A stretch of 64,000 nt of DNA from Spirochaetaceae bacterium (GTDB lineage: Bacteria; Spirochaetota; Spirochaetia; Treponematales; Treponemataceae): assembly GCA_017618015.1 (NCBI GenBank), contig JAFZVC010000026.1, forward strand, positions 1-64,000, in the 5' to 3' direction. Both the position numbers and the translations under genes were made by a program. Positions 35,451 to 44,513 of the stretch are shown here, one piece after another (the first letter of the stretch is position 1; the number at the start of each line of letters is the position of its first letter). Under the pieces are notes generated by a model. The model made no database searches and was not told the DNA's origin. It saw only the letters and a program-made list of their open reading frames with translations.

Positions 35451-36557
35451 CTACATATTCCATTCGTTTATAATATTTATTACATATTTAACCTGTTCAT
35501 CTGTGATAGTTGGATTAATTGGGAGACTTAGTTCATGTTTATGTATTCTCTCAGTTATTGGTAATGATATGTTTTTCCAATGTTCATAAGCTTTCTGCTT
35601 ATGAGGAGGAATAGGATAGTGAATAATTGTATCAATTTCGTGATCTTTTAAATATTGTTGAAAGGTATCTCGATTTTCAGTAAAGACTGGAAAAATATGA
35701 AACACATTTTTTTCATCCGATAGTATTGTAGGAATTTTGATAGAAGTGTTTTTTATACCATCATAATACATTTTTGCTACAGTTCTTCGGCGATTATTAT
35801 CCTCGTCAAGATGCTTAAGTTTGATGTCAAGTACAGCAGCATCCATTTCAGACAGACGGCTATTTTCGCCTATATAGTCAAAAACATATTTTTTTGAAGA
35901 ACCATAGTTGGCTAAAACCCTAACCAAATTTGCAATTTGCTCATTATTGGTAGTGACCGCTCCTGCATCTCCAAATGCACCGAGATTTTTACCTGGATAA
36001 AAACTATGAGCTGCTGCAATTCCAAAACTCCCTGTTTTTTTGCCATTGAAAGCGCATCCATGAGCCTGAGCATTATCTTCGAAAAGAAAAATATTATTTT
36101 CTTTACAAAGCTTCATAATTGTTTCGTCATAAAGACATCGACCATAGAGATGTACCAACATTAATCCACGTGTTTTTGGAGTAATAGATTTTTCTATTTC
36201 AGCAACATCGAGCATTAACGTTTCTTCATTTGGTTCAATAAGGATAGGTTTCAGATTATTCTGAGAAATAGAAAGGATGGTTGCAATATATGTGTTGCCT
36301 TGAACTATGATTTCATCACCATCTTGCCATCCATAAAGCATTTTGCAGCTTCGTATCATCAATTCTAATGCCTGCAGACCATTTGCGACTCCAACACAAA
36401 ATTTAGTTCCAATATATTGTGCATAATGTTCTTCGAAACTCTTGTTTTCATTTCCTTGAAGATACCAACCGGAGTCTGTCACTCGAAGCACTGCATTATG
36501 AAGTTCATCAGCATATTTTGCAGTTATGTCTTTGAGAGAAAGAAAGGGAACTTTCAT
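35451..36557 (-). CDS. DegT/DnrJ/EryC1-type sugar aminotransferase (FdtB-like)
   Basis: This PLP-dependent nucleotide-sugar aminotransferase of 368 residues has VPFLSLKDITAKY, GVANGLQALEL, EDNAQAHG and SFYPGKNLGAFGDAG with the PLP lysine in GKNLG. Paired with the ketoisomerase just upstream (four-base overlap), it most likely aminates C3 of dTDP-3-keto-6-deoxyhexose to give dTDP-Fuc3N or dTDP-Qui3N, as FdtB and QdtB do. Which epimer forms depends on the ketoisomerase and cannot be read by eye. Confidence 0.88.
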   Translation of the reverse strand: MKVPFLSLKDITAKYADELHNAVLRVTDSGWYLQGNENKSFEEHYAQYIGTKFCVGVANGLQALELMIRSCKMLYGWQDGDEIIVQGNTYIATILSISQNNLKPILIEPNEETLMLDVAEIEKSITPKTRGLMLVHLYGRCLYDETIMKLCKENNIFLFEDNAQAHGCAFNGKKTGSFGIAAAHSFYPGKNLGAFGDAGAVTTNNEQIANLVRVLANYGSSKKYVFDYIGENSRLSEMDAAVLDIKLKHLDEDNNRRRTVAKMYYDGIKNTSIKIPTILSDEKNVFHIFPVFTENRDTFQQYLKDHEIDTIIHYPIPPHKQKAYEHWKNISLPITERIHKHELSLPINPTITDEQVKYVINIINEWNM

Positions 36558-36985
36558 TTATTACCGTCCCCCTTTTTATACTTTTGTCTTTCTTTAATAT
36601 AGTCATCAAAATCTCGTATGTATTCGTTCGCATCATAATGTGTATTTGCAAAAACCAATAAGACTGAATCTGGAGAAAAATCATACATTTCTTTCCAAAT
36701 CATTTTGGGAATGTAAATAGCTTCCATAGGTTTATTTAGTTCGACAATTTCTTTTCTTGTTCCATCAGTAATCAAAATTTTTGATTTACCAGCAACATTG
36801 ACAAGTACAAATTCTGAATTACGATTTGCATGCTGACCTCGAATCACAGTTGAATCAGAACCATAAATATAGAATGCTCGAGCGATTTCAAAAGGAATAT
36901 CTTGTCCGCCTTCAATTACAACTAGTTTACCACGAACATCACCTAAATCTCTGAATGTAAGGTGTTTGTACATTTCATGTTTCAT
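36554..36985 (-). CDS. dTDP-4-keto-6-deoxyglucose 3,4-ketoisomerase (FdtA/QdtA-like cupin)
   Basis: The 143-residue WxcM-type cupin begins FRDLGDVRGKLVVIEGGQDI followed by PFEIARAFYIYG, the FdtA signature. The usual RRG-HAH metal/catalytic stretch appears as VIRGQHANRNSEFVLV, with the second His replaced by Asn. IYIPKMIWKEMYDFSPDSVL fits the C-terminal strand. Coupled by ATGA to the aminotransferase. No acyltransferase (FdtC type) is next to it. The substrate assumes an RmlB encoded elsewhere. Confidence 0.83.
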   Translation of the reverse strand: MKHEMYKHLTFRDLGDVRGKLVVIEGGQDIPFEIARAFYIYGSDSTVIRGQHANRNSEFVLVNVAGKSKILITDGTRKEIVELNKPMEAIYIPKMIWKEMYDFSPDSVLLVFANTHYDANEYIRDFDDYIKERQKYKKGDGNK

Positions 36986-37132
36986 ATTTTTTTCCCAAAG
37001 TTATATGGATTAGTAGATAATTTAGTATATAATAAATCAAAAAAATTATCTCTATGTTTTCAATACAATAAATAATATTTTTTAATCATTTTATTAATTA
37101 TGATTTCATAAACAATATCATAACTTTTATAT

Positions 37133-38278
37133 TTAGTGTTTATTTAATAAGTTTTGGAGATAATAATTCAACATTTCAGCTTTTTGCTTATAAGTGTGAG
37201 TTGAAAGTGTCCTCTTCTGTCCTGCAATAGAGATCTTTTTTAAATCATCTGGATGATTTTTTAACCAAGAAAGTTTTTCGATTAATTCTTCAAAATCTTC
37301 GTATACAATTATTTCATCATCAGGTTTGAACAAATCAATGTTTTCTGATTTATAATCAGTTACCAGGCAGGATCCAACACCTGTAACTTCAAACATTCTC
37401 ATGTTCCCAGCTCCACTTCCTGAAATTGGTGAATGAAGATTTAAACATATATTGTGGTTTTTTAATATTTGATAATATTCAATACCATATGAAGAAGGTT
37501 GTTTAATCCTTTTTAATAGTTGTTCTGTTTTTTGCCGTGTTTTAGTGATAGCACTTCTTCGTTTTAATAAACTCTTCATTTTAGCTTTTAAACTAGAAGG
37601 AGAGAGAGAACCATAGACTTCTCCAAAAAAATCAAAAGTAATATCTGAGTTAATCAATGATGAGAATAAATCGATCCTGTTCAAATGAATATTTTCTGAG
37701 AGAAAAATAGAACCGCAGAAAAGACAGTTTGAAGATGTTTTTTGATTTTCCAGTTTTTGTAAGACTAAAGGAGAAAAAGCATGATATAATAGTTTTACAG
37801 ATTTACAATGATCTTTTAGTAAATTAACAAAATACTTACTTCCTGTATAAAATTCATCAATATATTTGCTCTTTGTTGAAAAATCAGAATTAACAGTAGT
37901 GAAATGCCATGCAACAAATTTGGTTCTTTTTCCTAAAGTGGATTTTAATAATTTCAACTGTTGTTCAGTAAAAGCGGGCAAGTCTGAAATAAGTAAAATA
38001 TCAGGTTTTTCTTCCTGTAGTTGTTTTAAAAGTATTGAAAATAAATCAGAATTCTTAAACTCGTTTTTCCATCTTTTTTGTAGAAGTTCACAATTGAAAA
38101 AATAGATATTTGATTCAATTCCCATTTTGTTTAATTCTTTGTGTAAAAAATCACATTCAGCATTAAAATCATTTAATAAAGCAGAAAGTTGTTGTGTATA
38201 AGAATAACTCTGGACTTCTGGATATTTTTTATAAAAAAAATCTAAATAACTTTGATAAACAGTTGTGATTTCAATCAA
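37133..38278 (-). CDS. CgeB-like glycosyltransferase (GT-B)
   Basis: The protein of about 381 residues has a GT-B fold of the CgeB type: the N-terminal part contains ITTVYQSYLDFFYKK and DILLISDLPAF, the C-terminal part NICLNLHSP, GAGNMRMFEVTGVGSCLVTD and DDEIIVYEDFEELIEKL. The first usual start codon is TTG at 38278, but AAAGGAG is about 24 bases further up; ATT (38296) or ACG (38293) in the same frame would be better spaced. The true start is uncertain. It lies alone between two A/T-rich gaps; the 147-base gap at 36986-37132 holds no gene. Confidence 0.8.
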   Translation of the reverse strand: MIEITTVYQSYLDFFYKKYPEVQSYSYTQQLSALLNDFNAECDFLHKELNKMGIESNIYFFNCELLQKRWKNEFKNSDLFSILLKQLQEEKPDILLISDLPAFTEQQLKLLKSTLGKRTKFVAWHFTTVNSDFSTKSKYIDEFYTGSKYFVNLLKDHCKSVKLLYHAFSPLVLQKLENQKTSSNCLFCGSIFLSENIHLNRIDLFSSLINSDITFDFFGEVYGSLSPSSLKAKMKSLLKRRSAITKTRQKTEQLLKRIKQPSSYGIEYYQILKNHNICLNLHSPISGSGAGNMRMFEVTGVGSCLVTDYKSENIDLFKPDDEIIVYEDFEELIEKLSWLKNHPDDLKKISIAGQKRTLSTHTYKQKAEMLNYYLQNLLNKH

Positions 38279-38338
38279 TTTATACGAAGTCGTAATAATA
38301 TCTCCTTTTTTAGAATTCAGCGTATAATGATTGATGGG

Positions 38339-39604
38339 TTATATAATATAATGAGCTTTAAGCATTGCTTCTTGTCTTGGCCGATTGTTTTGCCCTGTTC
38401 GCCAAAAATCTCCTGCCAGTACAGTTAAAGTTCCTGCAATATCAATACAATCACATACATCATCTATACCAGTGTTTAGATATGATGAAAATAATCTAAT
38501 GTTATATGTTCCACCGCCAAGATTTAATTCATCAATATCGAGATAAAAATAATTGTTAAGATTTTCATTTTTGGTTTGCATCTCATCTGTAATAAATGTC
38601 GCAACAAATTTTTGATAATCATCGGATAATGAAATAGAAAAAATCATATTATTCATGTTGATAAAGTCTTTTTTCTCATATTCAAATTTAATTCGCAAAA
38701 AATCTCCAGATATAACACTTTCACAATTTCTATCGTATTTGTCTAAGAAAGTCATACTCGTAAATTTGAAATTTTGATTACCTGTTCTATTTTTCATATC
38801 TTTTAATGGGCAACTTTCTTGCGTAGAATTAAGATAGTTATATATACATTTATCTATTTCTCCAGAGTATAAGATTTTCCCTTTATTCAGCAGAAATCCA
38901 TTGTTACATAAAGTTTGAACTGCTGCCATGTTATGACTAACGAACAATACAGTTCTCCCTTCTCCTGTAGAAAGATCATTCATTTTTCCAAGAGCTTTTT
39001 TTTGAAATGATGCATCACCAACGGCGAGCACTTCATCTGCTATGAGGATTTCGCTATCAAGATGTGCCGCGACTGCAAAAGCAAGGCGTACATACATACC
39101 ACTAGAATAACGTTTTACAGGTGTATCTATGTGTTGCTCTATCTCACTGAAAGCTATAATTTCATCAATCTTACGATCTACTTCCTTTTTTTTCATCCCA
39201 AGAATTGCCCCATTCAAATAAATGTTTTCTCGGCCTGTGAGTTCTCCATGAAAACCTGTTCCAACTTCCAAAAGGCTTGCAACACGACCTTTGATTTTTA
39301 CATTACCCTCTGTCGGAGCTGTGATTCGGCTTAAAATCTTTAATAATGTAGATTTACCGGCCCCGTTTTTACCTATAATTCCAACTCGGTCTCCTTGATG
39401 AATCTCAAAGTTCAAATCTTTTAGAGCCCAAAAACCATTTGTGTTTTGATTATATTTACTGCTTCCTATTCGACTGTGACGATCTGGTCTACCTCGTTTT
39501 AAATCCCACCAAGTTTGTATATCACGAAAAAGAGTTCCGTTATTTATTACACCTAGTTTGTAGTATTTTGAAAGATTTTCTGCTTTAATTACAATAGTAC
39601 TCAT
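38339..39604 (-). CDS. Polysaccharide ABC exporter ATP-binding subunit (Wzt/TagH type)
   Basis: The 421-residue protein has Walker A GKNGAGKST (78-86), signature YSSGM (166-170) and Walker B ILIADE (186-191). After residue about 250 a beta-rich C-terminal domain follows (ISLSDDYQKF, LNLGGGTYNIRLFSS) of the Wzt_C type, which in O-antigen exporters reads the chain end. It therefore probably exports the finished glycan together with the permease at 42522. Three genes (GT4, the Wzi-like barrel and the permease) are arranged so that the two exporter halves are not adjacent. Confidence 0.92.
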   Translation of the reverse strand: MSTIVIKAENLSKYYKLGVINNGTLFRDIQTWWDLKRGRPDRHSRIGSSKYNQNTNGFWALKDLNFEIHQGDRVGIIGKNGAGKSTLLKILSRITAPTEGNVKIKGRVASLLEVGTGFHGELTGRENIYLNGAILGMKKKEVDRKIDEIIAFSEIEQHIDTPVKRYSSGMYVRLAFAVAAHLDSEILIADEVLAVGDASFQKKALGKMNDLSTGEGRTVLFVSHNMAAVQTLCNNGFLLNKGKILYSGEIDKCIYNYLNSTQESCPLKDMKNRTGNQNFKFTSMTFLDKYDRNCESVISGDFLRIKFEYEKKDFINMNNMIFSISLSDDYQKFVATFITDEMQTKNENLNNYFYLDIDELNLGGGTYNIRLFSSYLNTGIDDVCDCIDIAGTLTVLAGDFWRTGQNNRPRQEAMLKAHYII

Positions 39605-39624
39605 ATAAAATCCTTAAAAAATTA

Positions 39625-40797
39625 TTAATCTTTAAAAAAGCTTTTGTAAACACTATTTTCTTGATCTATACAGTTTTTCCAAGAAAATTTACGTACACTA
39701 TTTGATATTTCTTCACTATTATGTTTGGTTTTAAGATAATTAATTATAGCATCAACATAATCAGATATAAAATTTTCTGTTTCAGAAATGCAAATTCCAT
39801 TTTTTCCTATAGCTTCTGGAATCCCTCCGTTTGCAGAACCTATTACGCCTATTCCGCAAGCTTGAGCCTCTAAAGCAACGCATCCAAATCCATCATTTCG
39901 ACTTGGAAGCAGTAATACATCCATTTCCCTCATATAATTTGCAACTAGATCAGGTAAAACTTGAGGCACTATATCAACAAACTTTTGTAATTCTAACCTA
40001 CAAATTTGTGATTTTATATATGGAAGTAAATCTCCATCTTCAGAGCCGACAATCAACAAACGAGTATTTGGTAATACCTTTCTGACTAGAAATAGAATAA
40101 TAGGTAAGGAATCGGCCCGTTTGATAAAGTTTAAGTGTCCTACAAATCCAAGTGTGTAATTATCACTTTTCTCTTTTTCACCAATATAGGAAAAAATATT
40201 AAAATCAATTCCGTTATAAATTACTTTTGCATTATTACCAACATATCCTAGTTTTTTTATATGATCTAGTAAATATGAAGATACAAAAAAGCAGCACTCT
40301 GCATTGTTGAGTATTAAAAGTGCAGAAGAAATTTCATCTTTATCATATTCAGTAATTTCATGAATATCACTTCCATGTAAAGTAATAAAATACCTAATAT
40401 TAAAATTTCGTTTTATGTACGGTAGTTGTTTTGCAAACCATAGGAAATGTACATGGATAAAAGAGAAATTATTCTTTTCAAACCATTTTGCAAATTGTTT
40501 ATATGAATTGAATGATAAGTTTTCATAATATTTATATGAGACAAAAGATGTTTTGTATTCTATTAATTTATTTCTTTTGATAAAAAACTTTAATAAATGG
40601 AGAATTTTGGGGAGTAGGTTAAAAAAAGTCAGATTAGAAATATCAAAATATGAATTAATATTTAATCTTCCAAATTGTAGGATAACAACTTCATGTCCAT
40701 GCTTTTTAAGTTCTGCTATTCTTTGTGTGATAAATGGACTTATGGTGGGATTTTCTTTCGTTGCTACTGGTGCAAAATATAATATTTTGTAAGCCAA
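39625..40797 (-). CDS. GT4-family glycosyltransferase
   Basis: I prefer the TTG at 40797 (protein MAYKILYFAPVATKENPTIS) since GAGGG lies five bases upstream; a GTG at 40809 is the alternative. The enzyme of about 390 residues is GT-B with FITLHGSDIHEI, LGFVGHLNFIKRADSL and the donor-site VLLLPSRNDGFGCVALEAQA with CGIGVIGSANGGIPEAI. It resembles capsule and exopolysaccharide GT4 enzymes. It lies between Wzt and the Wzi-like barrel. Confidence 0.9.
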   Translation of the reverse strand: MAYKILYFAPVATKENPTISPFITQRIAELKKHGHEVVILQFGRLNINSYFDISNLTFFNLLPKILHLLKFFIKRNKLIEYKTSFVSYKYYENLSFNSYKQFAKWFEKNNFSFIHVHFLWFAKQLPYIKRNFNIRYFITLHGSDIHEITEYDKDEISSALLILNNAECCFFVSSYLLDHIKKLGYVGNNAKVIYNGIDFNIFSYIGEKEKSDNYTLGFVGHLNFIKRADSLPIILFLVRKVLPNTRLLIVGSEDGDLLPYIKSQICRLELQKFVDIVPQVLPDLVANYMREMDVLLLPSRNDGFGCVALEAQACGIGVIGSANGGIPEAIGKNGICISETENFISDYVDAIINYLKTKHNSEEISNSVRKFSWKNCIDQENSVYKSFFKD

Positions 40798-40813
40798 AAT
40801 TACCCTCACATTT

Positions 40814-42508
40814 TTAAAAACTATACTTCAAACATAATTGTATCGAAATATTATTACTTATTACAGATTCAATTCCGTCTCCTTTATATTGGGGGTTATA
40901 AATCCGCTCATAAATAATCGAAGTATCGATTGATAATCCAGAAAGTATATAATAAATGTTTGAAACTCCAAATATTAAATAGGCTTTTATATTTGTTTCA
41001 ATATCCCAACCAGATCTACCTGATTGTGAGTCGATGTACCATAAATAATCTAAATCGGGATTCATTCTTTGTATAAACAAACTTGTACTGCCAGATGAAT
41101 AAAAGATAGAAAAACTAAGATACTGACTGTTACTTCCTGTACCAGACCCCGCACCTAGCCATTGACCTAAATTTGTATGCCCTTGAGATATTCTGCTATG
41201 AGAATAAAATGTATGCGAGCCAGTTATAAAAGATCCATAATCTCTGGAACTTTCAAGATTTGTTAGTTCAAGGTTTAAAATACATGTCAATCCAAAAAGA
41301 GTGAAAGATTTTGCAAATCCTGCTGTGTATGCATGTGAATGAAAGGGGTAACGTATGATGTGTGCAGTGGTCGGACTATAATCATTACGCCCCCATTCAA
41401 GATATATTTCAATACCGGCTTCTGGTAACTTCCAATTAGCAGTGATCGAAGCTCTTTGATCACTGTCATCAGTACCAGCATGGTCATCCATACCAGGAAT
41501 CATAATAGTAAAAAGTGAATATGGCGAGATATCTTTCCATTTACTTAGCATTATTCTGTTGAGCCCGACTGTTAAGCCTGGCAAAAATGGAATCGAGTAA
41601 TTTACAGAAAATCCACTGAGAAGATTGTTGTTGTTTGAATCATCATTATCAAAATAGTCAGATTCTGTTAGCTTTCCCCACCAACCTCGTAGTTCTATCT
41701 CCCCCAAATACCATCCGAAATATGGCATATAAAGGCTTGTCTTTCTTACCCCAATGTCGACTTTGGGGTAGGTAGGAGCATTGTTTGAATGGATAATGGG
41801 GTTTAGTTTTGCTGGTCCAAGCCAGATAGCCTGTGTTCCGAAACCTACTGTAAAAGATTTCCATGACCATCTTATCTCACTGTCACCCCAATCATATGTG
41901 AAAAAAGGTTTGTCTCCGAATCGTTGTGGAGCATCCAATGAAGGCACTCCGTAATAGCCATACGTATCAGCTTTTCCTGCATAATTAGCTCCAGAATAGT
42001 AGGGAGTTATATACTCAAACTCCAGATTCTGGCTGAAACTAAGCTGAGGTTTGAATGTTGCTTCAAAACCGTATCCTTCAAAGCGGATTCCTGCCGTTAG
42101 GCTTGTGTTATATCCGCGACCTTGCCATAAAGCACCGTCATTCTGACCGTATGGAGCTGCGGTATTGAAACTGTTGAACCATTCAGGACCGTATATTTTT
42201 GTAAAAAATCCTTGCTTGATGCCGTTCATGAACCAGTTTTCAACAGGTTCGGCATCTTGCCATATAGTCCATGTTGTTCCTAAATTGTTGTCTTGCCAGA
42301 TGTGAGGAATTGTTTCGCCATTTTCATCAGTTTCTATGGTCCAAACATTATCGCTCAACGTTCTATAGCCGAGTGTCGGTGATTCTGCCATGCCTTGCAA
42401 ACTGAGAAAACTGTAATAATCTTCCTCCGTTGATTTTAATGCTTCCTGTGAAGTAAGAGATGAGAATATACAAACAATAAGCAAGGTAGCAAAACAAAAA
42501 CGCTTCAT
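40814..42508 (-). CDS. Wzi-like outer-membrane capsule-assembly barrel
   Basis: The 564-residue protein has a signal peptide (cleavage near SLTSQE) and a long beta-barrel with aromatic strand ends and a C-terminal Phe (SIQLCLKYSF). The central pattern GFGTQAIWLGPAKLNPIIHS followed by NNAPTYPKVDIGVRK is characteristic of the Wzi capsule-assembly family. Wzi in Gram-negative bacteria helps anchor capsule to the cell surface. Its place between two exporter subunits supports a role at the outer end of the export route. Confidence 0.78.
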   Translation of the reverse strand: MKRFCFATLLIVCIFSSLTSQEALKSTEEDYYSFLSLQGMAESPTLGYRTLSDNVWTIETDENGETIPHIWQDNNLGTTWTIWQDAEPVENWFMNGIKQGFFTKIYGPEWFNSFNTAAPYGQNDGALWQGRGYNTSLTAGIRFEGYGFEATFKPQLSFSQNLEFEYITPYYSGANYAGKADTYGYYGVPSLDAPQRFGDKPFFTYDWGDSEIRWSWKSFTVGFGTQAIWLGPAKLNPIIHSNNAPTYPKVDIGVRKTSLYMPYFGWYLGEIELRGWWGKLTESDYFDNDDSNNNNLLSGFSVNYSIPFLPGLTVGLNRIMLSKWKDISPYSLFTIMIPGMDDHAGTDDSDQRASITANWKLPEAGIEIYLEWGRNDYSPTTAHIIRYPFHSHAYTAGFAKSFTLFGLTCILNLELTNLESSRDYGSFITGSHTFYSHSRISQGHTNLGQWLGAGSGTGSNSQYLSFSIFYSSGSTSLFIQRMNPDLDYLWYIDSQSGRSGWDIETNIKAYLIFGVSNIYYILSGLSIDTSIIYERIYNPQYKGDGIESVISNNISIQLCLKYSF

Positions 42509-42521
42509 ATTTCCTTCTGTA

Positions 42522-43400
42522 TTATATTACATCGACGAAGGTTCTTTCATTCCTGTTGAACAAGATTAAGCCAAAGAAGAACACGACTGCTGTGAAGGCA
42601 AGACTTCCTATAATCATTACAGGAGGAACGTAGCCAGCCCCATAAAACCAAATACGGAAAAGTTCGACAGGCGCGCTCATCGGGTTTATGTAGAATACCC
42701 ACAAAAAGTCCTGTGGTGCTTCTGAAAGAGGGTAGACTATCGGGGTCGCATACATAGCCAAAGAAAGCCCGAAACCAAGAAGGTGATTCAAGTCTCTGTA
42801 TTTTGTTGTCAGAGCAGAGATTACCATGCCAATTCCGCAGCCAAGGAAACCTATCCAGATTATGAGGAGAGGAAATGCCGCAATCCACCATGTCGGATGA
42901 ATGTCTGCTCCTGTTATAAGGTAGTAAATGAAAAAAATCATCAGACAGGCGAACTGTATACCCATCTTTATGATATGACCTATAGTTGTAGATATTGGTA
43001 CTGTTAGCCGTGGAAAGTAGACTTTGCTGAATATTCCGGAATTCGAAGAAAACACACCTGCTGCGCTGTTAAGGGTTCCTGTAAAATATGTCCAAAGCAT
43101 TGTTCCTGCAAAATAAAAAAGAAGGTAAGGGATACCGTCCGTTCCTATTTCAGCAAGGTTTCCGAATATGAACGTGTACATAACGGTTGAAACAAGCGGT
43201 TGGACAATAAACCATAACGGTCCAAGTATTGTTTGTTTATATGTCGTTGTAAAATCACGTTTTACGAAGCTGAAAACAAGATCTCTGTAGCGTATTATTT
43301 CTCTTATACGCAGGTCAAGGAACTTCGATTTAGGCTGAATGATAAGATCCCATTTTTCATCATTCTGCGCAGTTTTTGCGACTGCCGTACTCTTTGCCAT
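42522..43400 (-). CDS. Polysaccharide ABC exporter permease (Wzm type, ABC-2)
   Basis: The protein (292 residues from the ATG at 43400; a TTG at 43421 would add seven) has about six membrane helices and the family start LRIREIIRYRDLVFSFVKRD followed by YKQTILGPLWFIVQP. The C-terminal NPMSAPVELFRIWFYG is typical of Wzm/TagG. GGAG lies 12 bases before the ATG. It overlaps or abuts manC upstream. It should pair with the ATPase at 38339. Confidence 0.92.
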   Translation of the reverse strand: MAKSTAVAKTAQNDEKWDLIIQPKSKFLDLRIREIIRYRDLVFSFVKRDFTTTYKQTILGPLWFIVQPLVSTVMYTFIFGNLAEIGTDGIPYLLFYFAGTMLWTYFTGTLNSAAGVFSSNSGIFSKVYFPRLTVPISTTIGHIIKMGIQFACLMIFFIYYLITGADIHPTWWIAAFPLLIIWIGFLGCGIGMVISALTTKYRDLNHLLGFGLSLAMYATPIVYPLSEAPQDFLWVFYINPMSAPVELFRIWFYGAGYVPPVMIIGSLAFTAVVFFFGLILFNRNERTFVDVI

Positions 43401-43407
43401 TGTATAG

Positions 43408-44508
43408 TCATTCTCCGTCAATTAATTGCGCCGCAGTTTTTGCGAGTGAGCTGCAGCCTTTTTTCATCACAAGCACTCTATTATTTTTTACTACAACAAT
43501 CAAGTCCGAAACTCCGCACAAAGCAACCGGAATGTCTGAATACACAAAGCAGTTTTTACTTTCGATATTCTCTGTTTTATCGAGTTTGTTTGTGAAAAGT
43601 GAACCGAATGTATCCCATGTTCCTATATCTTTCCAAGCAAAAGAAGCTTTTACGGCGCACGCTTTGTCTGTTTTTTCGGCGATTCCGTTATCTATCGAAA
43701 CTTTCGGGCTTTTCTCATAAACTTCATCAAGCCCATTCCAGTTTTCCATACAACGAACTCCATTTATTGTCTCAAGCTCTGGCTGAGGCGCGTCTTTCAA
43801 CAGCGAAAACGCTTCGTAAACAACTGGTTCATAGCGTTTCAGTTCCGCAAGGAAAAAGTCAGCAGAAAAGCCGAACATTCCGCTGTTCCAGAAATAACCT
43901 TGTTCTACGTACTGTTTAGCGGTCTTTTCATCTGGTTTTTCTTTGAATTTGTCTATTACGAATAAGTCTGGTTGTGTATTATTTGCAGTATTCGAAACGG
44001 ATTCAAGAGGTTTACCTGATTTTATATAACCGAACCCCGTACACGGATATTCAGGCGGTATCGCGTAGCAAACGAAATTGTTCTCTTTTGCTGCCTTATA
44101 CGCTTTTTCGGTGTCGCTTACAAATGATTCTACGGGGGTTATAACATGATCGCTTGTAATAACAAGTATTGTATGCTCTTTGTCTGGAAATAGTTTTTTA
44201 AGAAAATAGCAGCCTAATGCAGCAGCTCCTGCGGTATGTATGGGCTTGGGTTCGTTCAGTACAAAAAGATGATGTAAAACATTTGGTTCAAGCGACGAAC
44301 ATTGATTTATTACGGTGGCTGAGATTTCTTTGCGAGTAATTACAAGTATACAACCTGTTATGTTCAACGCTGCAGCGCGATGAATAGCTGATTGTAAAAA
44401 AGAATCACCGCCTTCAAGAGACATGAACTGTTTTGGAAACTTTGCACTTGAAGCAGGCCAAAGTCTTTCGCCAAAGCCGCCGGCAAGTATTATAACGTCT
44501 GTGAACAT
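43408..44508 (-). CDS. manC: Mannose-1-phosphate guanylyltransferase
   Basis: This enzyme makes GDP-mannose from mannose-1-phosphate and GTP, the entry point to GDP-fucose. The ATG at 44508 (MFTDVIILAGGFGERLWPAS) has TAGGAG seven bases upstream. At 366 residues it is the short form without the isomerase domain of long ManC. Motifs: FGERLWPASSAKFPKQFM, VITSDHVI, FKEKPDEKTAKQY and FFWNSGMF-like YFWNSGMFGFS. Gmd and Fcl at the other end of the locus continue the pathway. Confidence 0.93.
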   Translation of the reverse strand: MFTDVIILAGGFGERLWPASSAKFPKQFMSLEGGDSFLQSAIHRAAALNITGCILVITRKEISATVINQCSSLEPNVLHHLFVLNEPKPIHTAGAAALGCYFLKKLFPDKEHTILVITSDHVITPVESFVSDTEKAYKAAKENNFVCYAIPPEYPCTGFGYIKSGKPLESVSNTANNTQPDLFVIDKFKEKPDEKTAKQYVEQGYFWNSGMFGFSADFFLAELKRYEPVVYEAFSLLKDAPQPELETINGVRCMENWNGLDEVYEKSPKVSIDNGIAEKTDKACAVKASFAWKDIGTWDTFGSLFTNKLDKTENIESKNCFVYSDIPVALCGVSDLIVVVKNNRVLVMKKGCSSLAKTAAQLIDGE

Positions 44509-44513
44509 ATCTC

